A stretch of DNA of 52,989 nucleotides from Saprospiraceae bacterium (GTDB taxonomy: Bacteria; Bacteroidota; Bacteroidia; Chitinophagales; Saprospiraceae), in contig JAIYAP010000068.1 of assembly GCA_027488935.1 (NCBI GenBank), forward strand, positions 1 to 52,989, read 5' to 3'. The translations under genes were made by a program, and so were the position numbers. Of this stretch, positions 35,795-43,672 are shown in pieces. Numbering within the stretch: position 1 is the stretch's first letter; each line of letters opens with the position of its first letter. The notes below the pieces were generated by a model that was not told the origin of the DNA, searched no databases, and worked only from the letters and a program-made list of their open reading frames with translations.

Positions 35795-35803
35795 GATACT
35801 AAT

Positions 35804-35828
35804 TTTCGATTCGCGAAATGCAAATATA
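35804..35828 (-). promoter_or_regulatory. promoter and possible operator of the nucleotidyltransferase pair
   Basis: Minus-strand TATATTTG (35828-35821) is a full -7 match, with TTTT 20 bp upstream. Over the expected start point lies the inverted repeat TTTCG-N5-CGAAA (35804-35818). An autorepressing winged-helix protein could bind it; this is an inference. Confidence 0.5.
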
Positions 35829-35892
35829 AAGGAGTTTCCTGTTGTTTTAAAATATATTACTTTGAAAAGTGATTCAGGGCTTTTCGAGGTGC

Positions 35893-36073
35893 AGGAATTC
35901 CACGGAGGGACACAGAGGTACAGAGGTACACGGAGATTTTTTGATCCGTTCAAACCCATTTGATATTGAAGTATTTATGCAGGAAAGTCTTAAAGTATGG
36001 CTAAAACAATCCCCTACCACGCAAGAAAACCTCTGCGCAACTCCGTCCCTCTGCGCTCCTCCGTGGAATTCCT
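35893..36073. repeat. palindrome family member 6, complete copy
   Basis: The arms AGGAATTCCACGGAGG... (from 35893) and ...CCTCCGTGGAATTCCT (to 36073) form an inverted repeat of about 42 bp, imperfect inward, around a core of about 95 bp. The core and left arm are repeated directly at 34411-34548. It lies in the divergent gap between the winged-helix gene and the SPOR-like gene; 36074-36270 shows nothing further that I can name. Confidence 0.85.
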
Positions 36074-36270
36074 TAAAAAAATCCCCCACCCGGAAACTTT
36101 TTTTTGTTAAACAACGATTCTATTAGTACCACAACGAATCTACGCTTTTGGTCATGCAACCAATTTGTGTTTCCCGCACCTTTTTTACCTGAAAAACCAC
36201 TAATCCACGCGATTCGTCTATTGGCATTGTGTAGCAACTTAAATCAGTTCACAATAAAAAAGCGCGTGTT

Positions 36271-37017
36271 ATGGATCCTTTCATTGCGATTGCCCTTGTC
36301 ATTGTGTTCACCGTGTTGGTACATTCCGTTTTTTGGAGTAGTCGCCAACCACCACAGTCCCCGCAGCAGCCCTACCAGTCGTATCAGCAGCCGAACTACC
36401 CACCCTACGGAAACGAAGAAACGCCCCACTTCCAGCAGCCCTTTTTTGTATTTACGACGCCACAACAACCACCGCCGCCATCCCGCAATGATGCTAATTT
36501 CCGTTTTGTCTTAGTGGCCAGTATCGCCGCCCTGTTGGCCCTGGGTTATGTAGCACAAATCAAGGAAAATGGGATTTTTGTGCCTAATTATGGCAATGGC
36601 GCACCGTTTATTCCGTTCGCAATAGATACACCCACCGTAAAAACAGTGCACCTGCCCATTGAAAACCCACTGGTTTTACCCAAACCCATGCCGTTTCAAA
36701 GTATGGAGCATCCGCAACCGGTGCAATACAACACGGAGGAAAACGTACAAACCGCCCCCTATTGGGTCGTTTACCTGAAAGCCTACCCTACCCTGGAGGC
36801 CGCAGAACGCCTGCGCAATGCTTTTCATGAACGTCCAATTGGGATAGCACTACAACCAGATAGCACGTTTTTGGCTTACATTCATTACGAAGAAAAGGCG
36901 GATTGTCGCGCATGTGCACGCGACCTGAACCAACATTTACCGGATTTACGCCCTTTTGGCATTTATACTGCTCGGGAAGTGAAGGATATTGCGCCGGTGG
37001 TAATAGAAAGTGAATAA
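36271..37017 (+). CDS. membrane protein with a SPOR-like C-terminal domain
   Basis: The 248-aa product has an N-terminal membrane segment (FIAIALVIVFTVLVHSVFW), a Pro/Gln/Tyr-rich linker (about residues 25-70), and a second segment (FVLVASIAALLALGYVA). The C-terminal ~75 residues (APYWVVYLKAYPTLEAAERL to RPFGIYTAREV) resemble a SPOR repeat, a fold that binds denuded peptidoglycan at division sites. This resemblance is moderate. The gene is alone on its strand between two minus-strand defence-like modules and shares no evident function with them. Confidence 0.55.
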   Translation: MDPFIAIALVIVFTVLVHSVFWSSRQPPQSPQQPYQSYQQPNYPPYGNEETPHFQQPFFVFTTPQQPPPPSRNDANFRFVLVASIAALLALGYVAQIKENGIFVPNYGNGAPFIPFAIDTPTVKTVHLPIENPLVLPKPMPFQSMEHPQPVQYNTEENVQTAPYWVVYLKAYPTLEAAERLRNAFHERPIGIALQPDSTFLAYIHYEEKADCRACARDLNQHLPDLRPFGIYTAREVKDIAPVVIESE

Positions 37018-37027
37018 AGAACAGGAA

Positions 37028-37687
37028 TTAAGCGGCGAATTGGAATGTTTGCGTAAACCAATCGACAAAATGATCCGCTGCTGGAGACTGATGATCGAAA
37101 TATCCAGCCTTTAAAGCAATACCGAATGGCTTGCCTGGTTCTTCTTGCCAGGCAAGCCAGGTGTGGAGTTCTGCCTTTGCCTTTTTAGCGGCAGTAAGTA
37201 TGTTAAACGACTTTGTATATAAATCATCGACCGTAGAAATTGCGTGGGACCACACCAATTGATCGGCTGGAATTAAATGAGAAAGAAAATGCTCAAGAAA
37301 GCCAACATTCATATTATCCGGCATGACCCATATTCCAATAAAAGGCATACCATTTTCAGAAATGTATTTCGGACCAGTTTGTGCTTCGGCAGCATCTAAT
37401 GTTTCTGGTTGGTATTTTTCAGCAAGAATATTTCGGATACTTTGCCAACGACCTTCCGCACCAATCTCATCCGCATCTACAACTATTCCGATATTTGTTA
37501 AACTGATTTCATCCAAGGAGGCTTTTAAAACTTTTAAAGCACCTTCTATGCCGTCGCCTTTTTTTATAAATTCATTAAATTTATGTCCACCTTCATATCC
37601 TAAGGGATTTTTCAAACCGCGCTTCATACATAAATTTGTCAAGGCATGCATATCATTATCGCCTTCTACAATAAGTCGTTGTGCCAT
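37028..37687 (-). CDS. TOPRIM-like DUF3226 protein, effector of an ATPase pair
   Basis: The 219-aa product has a TOPRIM-like arrangement: IVEGDND with Glu8, then NIGIVVDADE with Asp71 and Asp73, which would bind magnesium for phosphodiester cleavage. DUF3226 matches best. It begins 4 bp after the stop of an SMC-like ATPase gene on the same strand. ATPase plus TOPRIM pairs in separate genes occur in PARIS (AriA-AriB), and fused in OLD-type nucleases and Gabija GajA. By that analogy this is probably a nuclease released or activated by the ATPase on phage infection. The exact system is not one I can name. Confidence 0.7.
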   Translation of the reverse strand: MAQRLIVEGDNDMHALTNLCMKRGLKNPLGYEGGHKFNEFIKKGDGIEGALKVLKASLDEISLTNIGIVVDADEIGAEGRWQSIRNILAEKYQPETLDAAEAQTGPKYISENGMPFIGIWVMPDNMNVGFLEHFLSHLIPADQLVWSHAISTVDDLYTKSFNILTAAKKAKAELHTWLAWQEEPGKPFGIALKAGYFDHQSPAADHFVDWFTQTFQFAA

Positions 37688-37691
37688 GTTT

Positions 37692-38657
37692 TTAACGCGT
37701 TTCGAGGTTTTTCTCCAAAGAAAATTCTAATTGCTCCTGATCATAATAAATTACCTCAATATCATCTGATTTACGGGCTTTTTGTAAACGGAAATAAGCA
37801 CCTTTTTGGAAATTTTCCGGTTTTTCTAGTGCATAGGTAAACGTTTTCACCGTATCCTGGCTATGTGTAGTTGCAAATACCTGGATGTTCCATTTCTGGG
37901 CGTAAAAAAAGATTTTATCCCAGAAAATCTCCATCACGGAATGGTGTAAACCTGCCTCAATTTCATCAATCAACAACAAGCCGTTTTTAGCATTTACCAA
38001 GCCTGCCGCCAACATTAACATGCGCTCTACCCCCTCTCCAAATGTTTTAAGGGGCATGGGTTTATCTTCACCCTCTATGCGAACGAGTGTTCGTTCTTTG
38101 TTTACATCCAAACGAATTAAACCGGGAAGAACCGTTTCCCGTACAATATGCATTACATCATCTTCAAGTGGAGTAAGTACAATTTTATCCCAAAATGCCG
38201 AAAGTGGGAAACCGGCATCTTTACCGAATGGGATAAAAACCGACTGATCTTTCGGTGTATCAAAAGAAAGGCTTGCATCTAGTTTTGAAAGATGCACTAC
38301 GGGTTTTTCATTCCAATTTACAAGATATTCTATTTGATTAGGTATTTTTTGATTACGTTCAATAGATAACTTATTTATGTGTAATTCAATATTTTTCAAT
38401 ACATTTACTTCGGAAGTTATAGTCCTGTTAAACAATGCGTCATAAGAATCATTCCACCCTTTTGTAAATTCTCCGCGTTGTGTAAGTATGTGATTTACAA
38501 CCGTATAATCTCCTTTGCCCGCCCAAATACGCAAAGCTTCCAGCAAAATAGTTTTACCGGTATTATTTCTACCCGCGCATAAATTGACCTGCTTTAGCCC
38601 ATTTATATCAAGCGATTTGAAGATTCTGAAATTCCGAATAGTGAGATGGTCTATCAT
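37692..38657 (-). CDS. SMC/AAA-type ATPase of a two-gene defence-like system
   Basis: The 321-aa product has Walker A GRNNTGKT (residues 29-36), the signature-like FGEGVERML, Walker B LLLIDEIEAGLH and the switch His in ATTHS. This is the AAA-15/AAA-21 (OLD- and AriA-like) layout with a short middle domain rather than a long coiled coil. It precedes a DUF3226 TOPRIM gene by 4 bp. In related pairs the ATPase senses a phage product and releases or activates the nuclease. The start at 38657 is used because both candidate -7 boxes lie just upstream; a frame starting at 38693 would begin before them. Confidence 0.75.
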   Translation of the reverse strand: MIDHLTIRNFRIFKSLDINGLKQVNLCAGRNNTGKTILLEALRIWAGKGDYTVVNHILTQRGEFTKGWNDSYDALFNRTITSEVNVLKNIELHINKLSIERNQKIPNQIEYLVNWNEKPVVHLSKLDASLSFDTPKDQSVFIPFGKDAGFPLSAFWDKIVLTPLEDDVMHIVRETVLPGLIRLDVNKERTLVRIEGEDKPMPLKTFGEGVERMLMLAAGLVNAKNGLLLIDEIEAGLHHSVMEIFWDKIFFYAQKWNIQVFATTHSQDTVKTFTYALEKPENFQKGAYFRLQKARKSDDIEVIYYDQEQLEFSLEKNLETR

Positions 38658-38663
38658 ATCTTG

Positions 38664-38679
38664 CAAAAATACAAATCTA
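38664..38679 (-). promoter_or_regulatory. tandem -7 boxes of the ATPase/TOPRIM pair
   Basis: TAGATTTG (38679-38672) is directly followed by TATTTTTG (38671-38664); both match TAnnTTTG. Use of the second would begin the transcript at or within a few bases of the ATG at 38657. Confidence 0.5.
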
Positions 38680-38726
38680 AACTGGAAAAGCAATTGTTCC
38701 TTCCAGCCAAAACCCCAAATATTCCA

Positions 38727-40220
38727 TTAAACCGTCCTCAAAAACGCAACCGTAGCCTCCATATCCGGCTGCAACATACGATCACCCTCCAATTTACCCA
38801 CTACCAAACGATACGCAGCATGTAGTTCTTCCAATTGCCCCGAAGTACGCAACGGTCGCCGAAACTCGAGCGCCTGTGCCGCAACCATCCACTCGATGGC
38901 CAACAGGCGTTCGAGATTCAGCACCACCCGGCGCAACTTGGTCGCTGCATTGGCGGCCATACTCACGTGGTCTTCCTGGCCATTACAGCTCACAATACTA
39001 TCCACGGAGGCGGGCGTACACAGGGTTTTGTTTTGGTTGACGATGGCCGCTGCGGTATATTGCGCAATCATCATCCCCGAATGCAACCCCGGATTTTTGG
39101 TCAAAAAAGCAGGCAAACCGCGCTGACCACCAATGAGTTGATACACCCGACGCTCGCTGATGCTGCCCAGTTCGGACAAGGCGATGGCCAAATAATCGAG
39201 GGGCAAGGCCAGGGGCTGCGCGTGAAAATTGCCGCCCGATAAAATCAAATCATCGTCGGGAAATACATTCGGATTGTCGGTCACCGAATTGATTTCGGTG
39301 TGTACCATTTGCGCCACATGGGCGATGGCGTCTTTGCTGGCGCCGTGTACTTGCGGCACACAACGAAATGCATATGGATCTTGCACATCTGTTTTATCGG
39401 TGGCTGCAATGGCACTGTCTTTCAACACATTACGCAGTGTTTCTGCCGTAGCAACCTGTCCGTGGTGCGGCCGAATTTGATGAATCAAGGGATGCAAGGG
39501 CGATAATCGGCAATTGAACGCATCGTAGCCCAAAGCGGCGTTCATATCGGCTTGTTTTACCAAGCGTTCGGTTTCCAGCAAACTCCACACGGCATACGCA
39601 GCCGAAAACTGGGTGCCATTCAACAAAGCAAGGGCTTCTTTGGCCTGAAAACGCAAGGGCGACCAGTTTTTTAAGGCCAACACCACGTCTGCGCGCTGCC
39701 GACGGCCCTCGTACCAAACTTCACCCATTCCGATGAGCGGCAAACTCAGGTGCGCAAGGGGCGCCAAATCACCCGAAGCGCCCAAAGAACCCAATTCAAA
39801 CACAACCGGATAAATACCGGCATTGTAAAAATCGATCAGGCGCTGTACAACTTCCACCCGAACTGCCGAAAAGCCGTAGGACAAACTCTGAATTTTGAGC
39901 AACAACATGATCCGCACCAGCTCAGGCGGCACGGTATCGCCCGCACCCGCTGCATGCGAGGTGACTAAGTTGTACTGCAACTGCTCAATATCTTCGTCGG
40001 AAATACGAATATTGCACAAAGAGCCAAAGCCCGTGTTGATGCCGTAAAACAAATCATCGTTCCCGGTTATCTTGCGATCCAGGTAGTCGCGACAAGCCTG
40101 TATACGCGTCCGGGCATCGTCCGAAAGGGCAAGGGTGTGGTTTTGGGTTATAATATTACCGACCGTCGCTGTGGTGAAGGACTCGGCACTGATCAAATGG
40201 GTTGGGCGATTTTGCTGCAT
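38727..40220 (-). CDS. hutH: histidine ammonia-lyase
   Basis: HutH removes ammonia from histidine to give urocanate, the first step of histidine breakdown. The 497-aa sequence carries the MIO cofactor triad A148-S149-G150 in ELGSLGASGDLAPLAH and the family segments YGINTGFGSL and NLVTSHAAGAG. Ser-His at that last position (His89) fits histidine rather than tyrosine or phenylalanine as substrate. Other hut genes are not next to it. A -7 box lies in the 34-bp gap to the gene upstream, so it may be transcribed on its own. Confidence 0.9.
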   Translation of the reverse strand: MQQNRPTHLISAESFTTATVGNIITQNHTLALSDDARTRIQACRDYLDRKITGNDDLFYGINTGFGSLCNIRISDEDIEQLQYNLVTSHAAGAGDTVPPELVRIMLLLKIQSLSYGFSAVRVEVVQRLIDFYNAGIYPVVFELGSLGASGDLAPLAHLSLPLIGMGEVWYEGRRQRADVVLALKNWSPLRFQAKEALALLNGTQFSAAYAVWSLLETERLVKQADMNAALGYDAFNCRLSPLHPLIHQIRPHHGQVATAETLRNVLKDSAIAATDKTDVQDPYAFRCVPQVHGASKDAIAHVAQMVHTEINSVTDNPNVFPDDDLILSGGNFHAQPLALPLDYLAIALSELGSISERRVYQLIGGQRGLPAFLTKNPGLHSGMMIAQYTAAAIVNQNKTLCTPASVDSIVSCNGQEDHVSMAANAATKLRRVVLNLERLLAIEWMVAAQALEFRRPLRTSGQLEELHAAYRLVVGKLEGDRMLQPDMEATVAFLRTV

Positions 40221-40237
40221 CTTCTAAAAATTGGCGG

Positions 40238-40245
40238 CAAAAATA
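40238..40245 (-). promoter_or_regulatory. -7 box of hutH
   Basis: Minus-strand TATTTTTG fits TAnnTTTG and would start transcription about 10 bp before the hutH ATG. No clear -33 element. Confidence 0.4.
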
Positions 40246-40254
40246 CGCCGATTC

Positions 40255-42771
40255 CTATCGCTTGCGCATTCCGTTGTGCACAAAAAACAAAGGAATATCT
40301 ACCGTCAAGCTCATGCCTACCCGGTAATTGGCCGCCGAAAAACTCAAGTTGTCTTTGTTGACCTTGCGCAAAGCCGGTCCGTATTGCCCGCCTACCCCTA
40401 AACTCAAGGGTGTACGACCAATGCCCCACATTACATACAGGCCCGGCGCAAACACATTTTTCCAGGCCAATTCGGGCAAAGACGACACATTGTCCTGCAA
40501 ACGGAAGGCCGTCACAGCCCCCACATCAATCAATGGAAAAAAGACGCCCAAGGAATGGCTTTTGCCAATACCCCAATCCAAACTAATGCCCAGGGGCGCC
40601 GTGAAAGCAGCCATTGGACCCGGATCACCCTCTTTTTTGCCCAACGAATCGAGGCGGGTTTCAAAGCCAAAGCCAAGACCAGCATACATATTAATGGAAG
40701 CAGAAAAATGCGGGTTTCCGCGTTTGCGGCGGTAAGACTGTACCGGTGCAGCGGTTTTTTCTAAAATCCCCAAAATCTCATCCGAACTTTTCGCGTTGGC
40801 GCAGGTCACTAGTAAGTTGCCATACTTGTCTACAATTCGAATCAAAGAAGACTTTAAAAGCAATTGCGCCACTTCATTTTCCAATGCACTGATTTGGGCG
40901 AGTACCTTTTCTTCCTCAAAAGAATTGCCAATGCCTTTCACTTTTTTGCGGAACTGTTCCAAACCCTGGGTAAGAAACGCCACCGCCTTTTTTTCGCCCT
41001 GATAGGTGGCAAAAAGTTCGTCAAACTGCACCTCTGGAATGATTTTTTCCAGATCATTGATCTCCTGCGACAAGGCGCTGATTTGTTTTTTCACAAAAAA
41101 CGGATCAATATATAAGGTGCGCAAAATTTCCAGGGTAACTGAAAGTGCATCGCCAAAACGCAGGCTGTGGGCAAACTGCACTACCTCCCGTGCTGTTTTC
41201 AGAATTTGTCCAACTCGATCGTATTGGGCAATATTTTTACTATCCAGGCCTTTGGCCATTTGCAAACCCGCTCCTACCAGATCAAAAACACCGGTGGCGT
41301 ATTGCGACAGAATTTGAAGTTGCTTGGTACTGTCGATCGGAAATTTATTGTAGGTATTAGACTGGGCAAGGTATTGTAAAGCAGCCATGCGACTCACCAG
41401 GTTGCTTAAATCGACCCGAAAGCGCCCGCCATTGGGCTGGTTGAGCAAATCATACAAGGTGCCCGTCCCGATTTTAATTTTTTCAAATGCACCCTGCTCC
41501 TGTTTTAGCATCAGGGTCATCCAGAAATTGAAGGCATGCTCGTCGTAAGCCAGTTGCTGCAAATATTGCTCCTGCGCCCAACCGGTAGCCGACTCGCCTT
41601 CCCAATTGCGCAGGTGTTTCGAAAACAGACCTAAGGTGCGCACCGTTTTGCCATACACTGTACTATCCACCACGTAATCGCGGAAAGCCAGCGATTCGAT
41701 GGCCAACGCTGCGGGTTGCCTGATTTCCAGGGCTTTATACAAATCCAAACCAGCCAGCAACACAGGATATACCTCCGGATTGACGGCATTGGGCTGCGAG
41801 CGAATCAGAATCGCCAGGTTTTCGGGCAAATTGAACAGGTCCGTTTGTGCATTTTCGTGCAAGGACTGATAAAACGAGGCATAATTAAACACATCGGCCG
41901 TCAGGAAGGTATAATAGGTGCGGGGCAACAGGTACCGCAACGGCTTATATTGGTCGGACAACAGCGTATCCCGGAAACGTTGTAAAAAGGCAATGGTGAT
42001 TTCCTGTTTGAATTGGTTGGCCGCAAATTTGGCCAGGGCATCAATCACAAAAGTGGGATTTAAAATACCACTTGCGCTGCTGATCACACCGGGTTGTGCC
42101 AGTTTTGAATCACCTTCGCCAGCATAATTAACAGGCCCCAGCTTGGGTTCCAGGATGCTGCAATAGGGCTCCAAATACGGATAACCTTTGCAATCTTTGA
42201 TGCCATATTTAGAAAAAACCAATTGCATGGAGGACTCCCAACCACTCGGCCGGTTGCGGTATAACTCGGCCAGTTTAATGGCATCCCGCAGGGTAAATGC
42301 AGAAGAAATTTGAGGTTCTACCTTTGTATTGGAGGTTTTGTCCGCATTAGAGGGTGCGTCGGGTACGGGTTTATTCAAAATGAAGCCACTGCCTTTTTTT
42401 GAGCCATTGCACCAAATGGTAAAAAACGCAATTTGATTGTTCATCACAAACGTATAGCGGTTGGCTGCATTGAGCGGGATGATGGCCGAAGTACCTTGTC
42501 GCAATTTTATTTCAATGCCACCATCGCGGCAGGCAAGGTTGCCTTGCAATCCGGTTACATTAAACACTACTTTTTGCTGGGCGGAAACCGATACTACCGA
42601 CGTTTCTGTACCGATGGTATCGCCTTTAAAAACCAGCTTGACAGAAACGGGCGGCGATGTAGGTGGTGCATAGGTTACCTGGGCGTTGGCATGGTTGGCC
42701 AAAATGAACAAGGTGATGGTCAGGAAAATAAATCGGGATACGAACGTAAAGGTAAAAGGCTGGTTGTGCAT
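40255..42771 (-). CDS. large exported protein, beta-barrel-like C-terminus, unknown function
   Basis: The 838-aa product has a signal peptide (FVSRFIFLTITLFILANHANAQ). Residues ~25-135 look like an Ig-like beta domain (GDTIGTETSVVSVSAQQKVV). A long helical middle follows, with a charged segment near residue 640 (EEKVLAQISALENEVAQ). The last ~150 residues (SINMYAGLGFGFETRL to VGMSLTVDIPLFFV) alternate hydrophobic and polar residues like strands of an outer-membrane barrel. The start at 42771 follows from the signal peptide; a longer frame adds a 52-residue leader. The family is not recognised. It may share a transcript with hutH downstream, but hutH appears to have its own promoter. Confidence 0.7.
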   Translation of the reverse strand: MHNQPFTFTFVSRFIFLTITLFILANHANAQVTYAPPTSPPVSVKLVFKGDTIGTETSVVSVSAQQKVVFNVTGLQGNLACRDGGIEIKLRQGTSAIIPLNAANRYTFVMNNQIAFFTIWCNGSKKGSGFILNKPVPDAPSNADKTSNTKVEPQISSAFTLRDAIKLAELYRNRPSGWESSMQLVFSKYGIKDCKGYPYLEPYCSILEPKLGPVNYAGEGDSKLAQPGVISSASGILNPTFVIDALAKFAANQFKQEITIAFLQRFRDTLLSDQYKPLRYLLPRTYYTFLTADVFNYASFYQSLHENAQTDLFNLPENLAILIRSQPNAVNPEVYPVLLAGLDLYKALEIRQPAALAIESLAFRDYVVDSTVYGKTVRTLGLFSKHLRNWEGESATGWAQEQYLQQLAYDEHAFNFWMTLMLKQEQGAFEKIKIGTGTLYDLLNQPNGGRFRVDLSNLVSRMAALQYLAQSNTYNKFPIDSTKQLQILSQYATGVFDLVGAGLQMAKGLDSKNIAQYDRVGQILKTAREVVQFAHSLRFGDALSVTLEILRTLYIDPFFVKKQISALSQEINDLEKIIPEVQFDELFATYQGEKKAVAFLTQGLEQFRKKVKGIGNSFEEEKVLAQISALENEVAQLLLKSSLIRIVDKYGNLLVTCANAKSSDEILGILEKTAAPVQSYRRKRGNPHFSASINMYAGLGFGFETRLDSLGKKEGDPGPMAAFTAPLGISLDWGIGKSHSLGVFFPLIDVGAVTAFRLQDNVSSLPELAWKNVFAPGLYVMWGIGRTPLSLGVGGQYGPALRKVNKDNLSFSAANYRVGMSLTVDIPLFFVHNGMRKR

Positions 42772-42830
42772 AGTGTTGTCGGTAAACAGACGCGGGCAGT
42801 GATCCCTGCAAGTCATGAAATTAAGAATGG

Positions 42831-42861
42831 CAAAAATAACCAATGCATTGGCATGTTGAAA
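42831..42861 (-). promoter_or_regulatory. promoter of the large exported-protein gene
   Basis: On the minus strand TTTC (42861-42858) is followed after 19 bp by TATTTTTG (42838-42831), close to the -33/-7 consensus. The transcript would start about 50 bp before the ATG at 42771, supporting that start. Confidence 0.55.
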
Positions 42862-42976
42862 TGCAGTAGCCAAGATTATTGAAGATTTAACGTCTTGCGC
42901 CCTTTGTAGGGTGTACAAAGCCGCCAAATTCGTGTAATTATTGCCCCTTTAATAGGGTTTGTTATTCGACTTGTTT

Positions 42977-42984
42977 TAAATTTG
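42977..42984 (+). promoter_or_regulatory. -7 box of the YdeI-like gene
   Basis: TAAATTTG fits TAnnTTTG and would start transcription near 42991, about 18 bp before the ATG at 43009. A TTTG lies 15 bp upstream, closer than usual. Confidence 0.5.
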
Positions 42985-43008
42985 CTGGATGATTAAAAAT
43001 GCATACTT

Positions 43009-43578
43009 ATGGAACATTTCTATCCACCCACCCGCGCTGAATGGCGGGCATGGCTCGAAGCAAACCACCTGACTGCCACCGGCGTATGGCTCATTTATTA
43101 TAAAAAAGAAAGCGGAAAACCCCGGGTTTCGTACGATGAAGCCGTAGAAGAAGCCCTTTGCTTCGGCTGGATCGACAGTGTCCCGAATAAAATTGACGAT
43201 GAAAGCTACAAACAACTGTTTTCGCCCCGCAAACCAAAAAGCAATTGGTCGAAACCCAATAAAGAGCGCGTCGAACGCCTCACCGCAGCCGGTTTGATGA
43301 TGCCTGCCGGACTGGAAAAAGTGGCACTCGCCCAAAAAACCGGCACCTGGGATGCCCTCAATGAAGTAGAAATGCTCGTGGAACCACCCGATCTCACCGC
43401 TGCCCTCGATGCCATTCCGGCAGCCCGCCAAAACTGGGACGCATTCTCCCGCTCCACCAAACGCGGCATCCTCGAATGGATTTTAAACGCAAAACGCCCC
43501 GAAACCCGCGCAAAACGCCTCCAGGAAACCGCCACCTTAGCCGCCCAAAACATCAAAGCCAACTTCCCAAAAGGTTGA
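43009..43578 (+). CDS. YdeI/OmpD-associated family protein
   Basis: The 189-aa product has the family pattern RAEWRAWLEANHLTATGVWL, then SYDEAVEEALCFGWIDS and FSPRKPKSNWSKPN. The C-terminal region (AFSRSTKRGILEWILNAKR; ETRAKRLQETATLA) is the typical YdeI tail. These small cytoplasmic proteins are widespread; their biochemical role is unclear, with links to stress and peptide resistance in enteric bacteria. Length and motifs are normal. It stands alone. Confidence 0.85.
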   Translation: MEHFYPPTRAEWRAWLEANHLTATGVWLIYYKKESGKPRVSYDEAVEEALCFGWIDSVPNKIDDESYKQLFSPRKPKSNWSKPNKERVERLTAAGLMMPAGLEKVALAQKTGTWDALNEVEMLVEPPDLTAALDAIPAARQNWDAFSRSTKRGILEWILNAKRPETRAKRLQETATLAAQNIKANFPKG

Positions 43579-43672
43579 TTCTACTTGTGTTACGCATGCC
43601 CTTCCAGCATGCCCAAAAAAATTTCACCACTTATCACTCATCACTCATCACTAAGCGCGCTATCTTCGCGCC

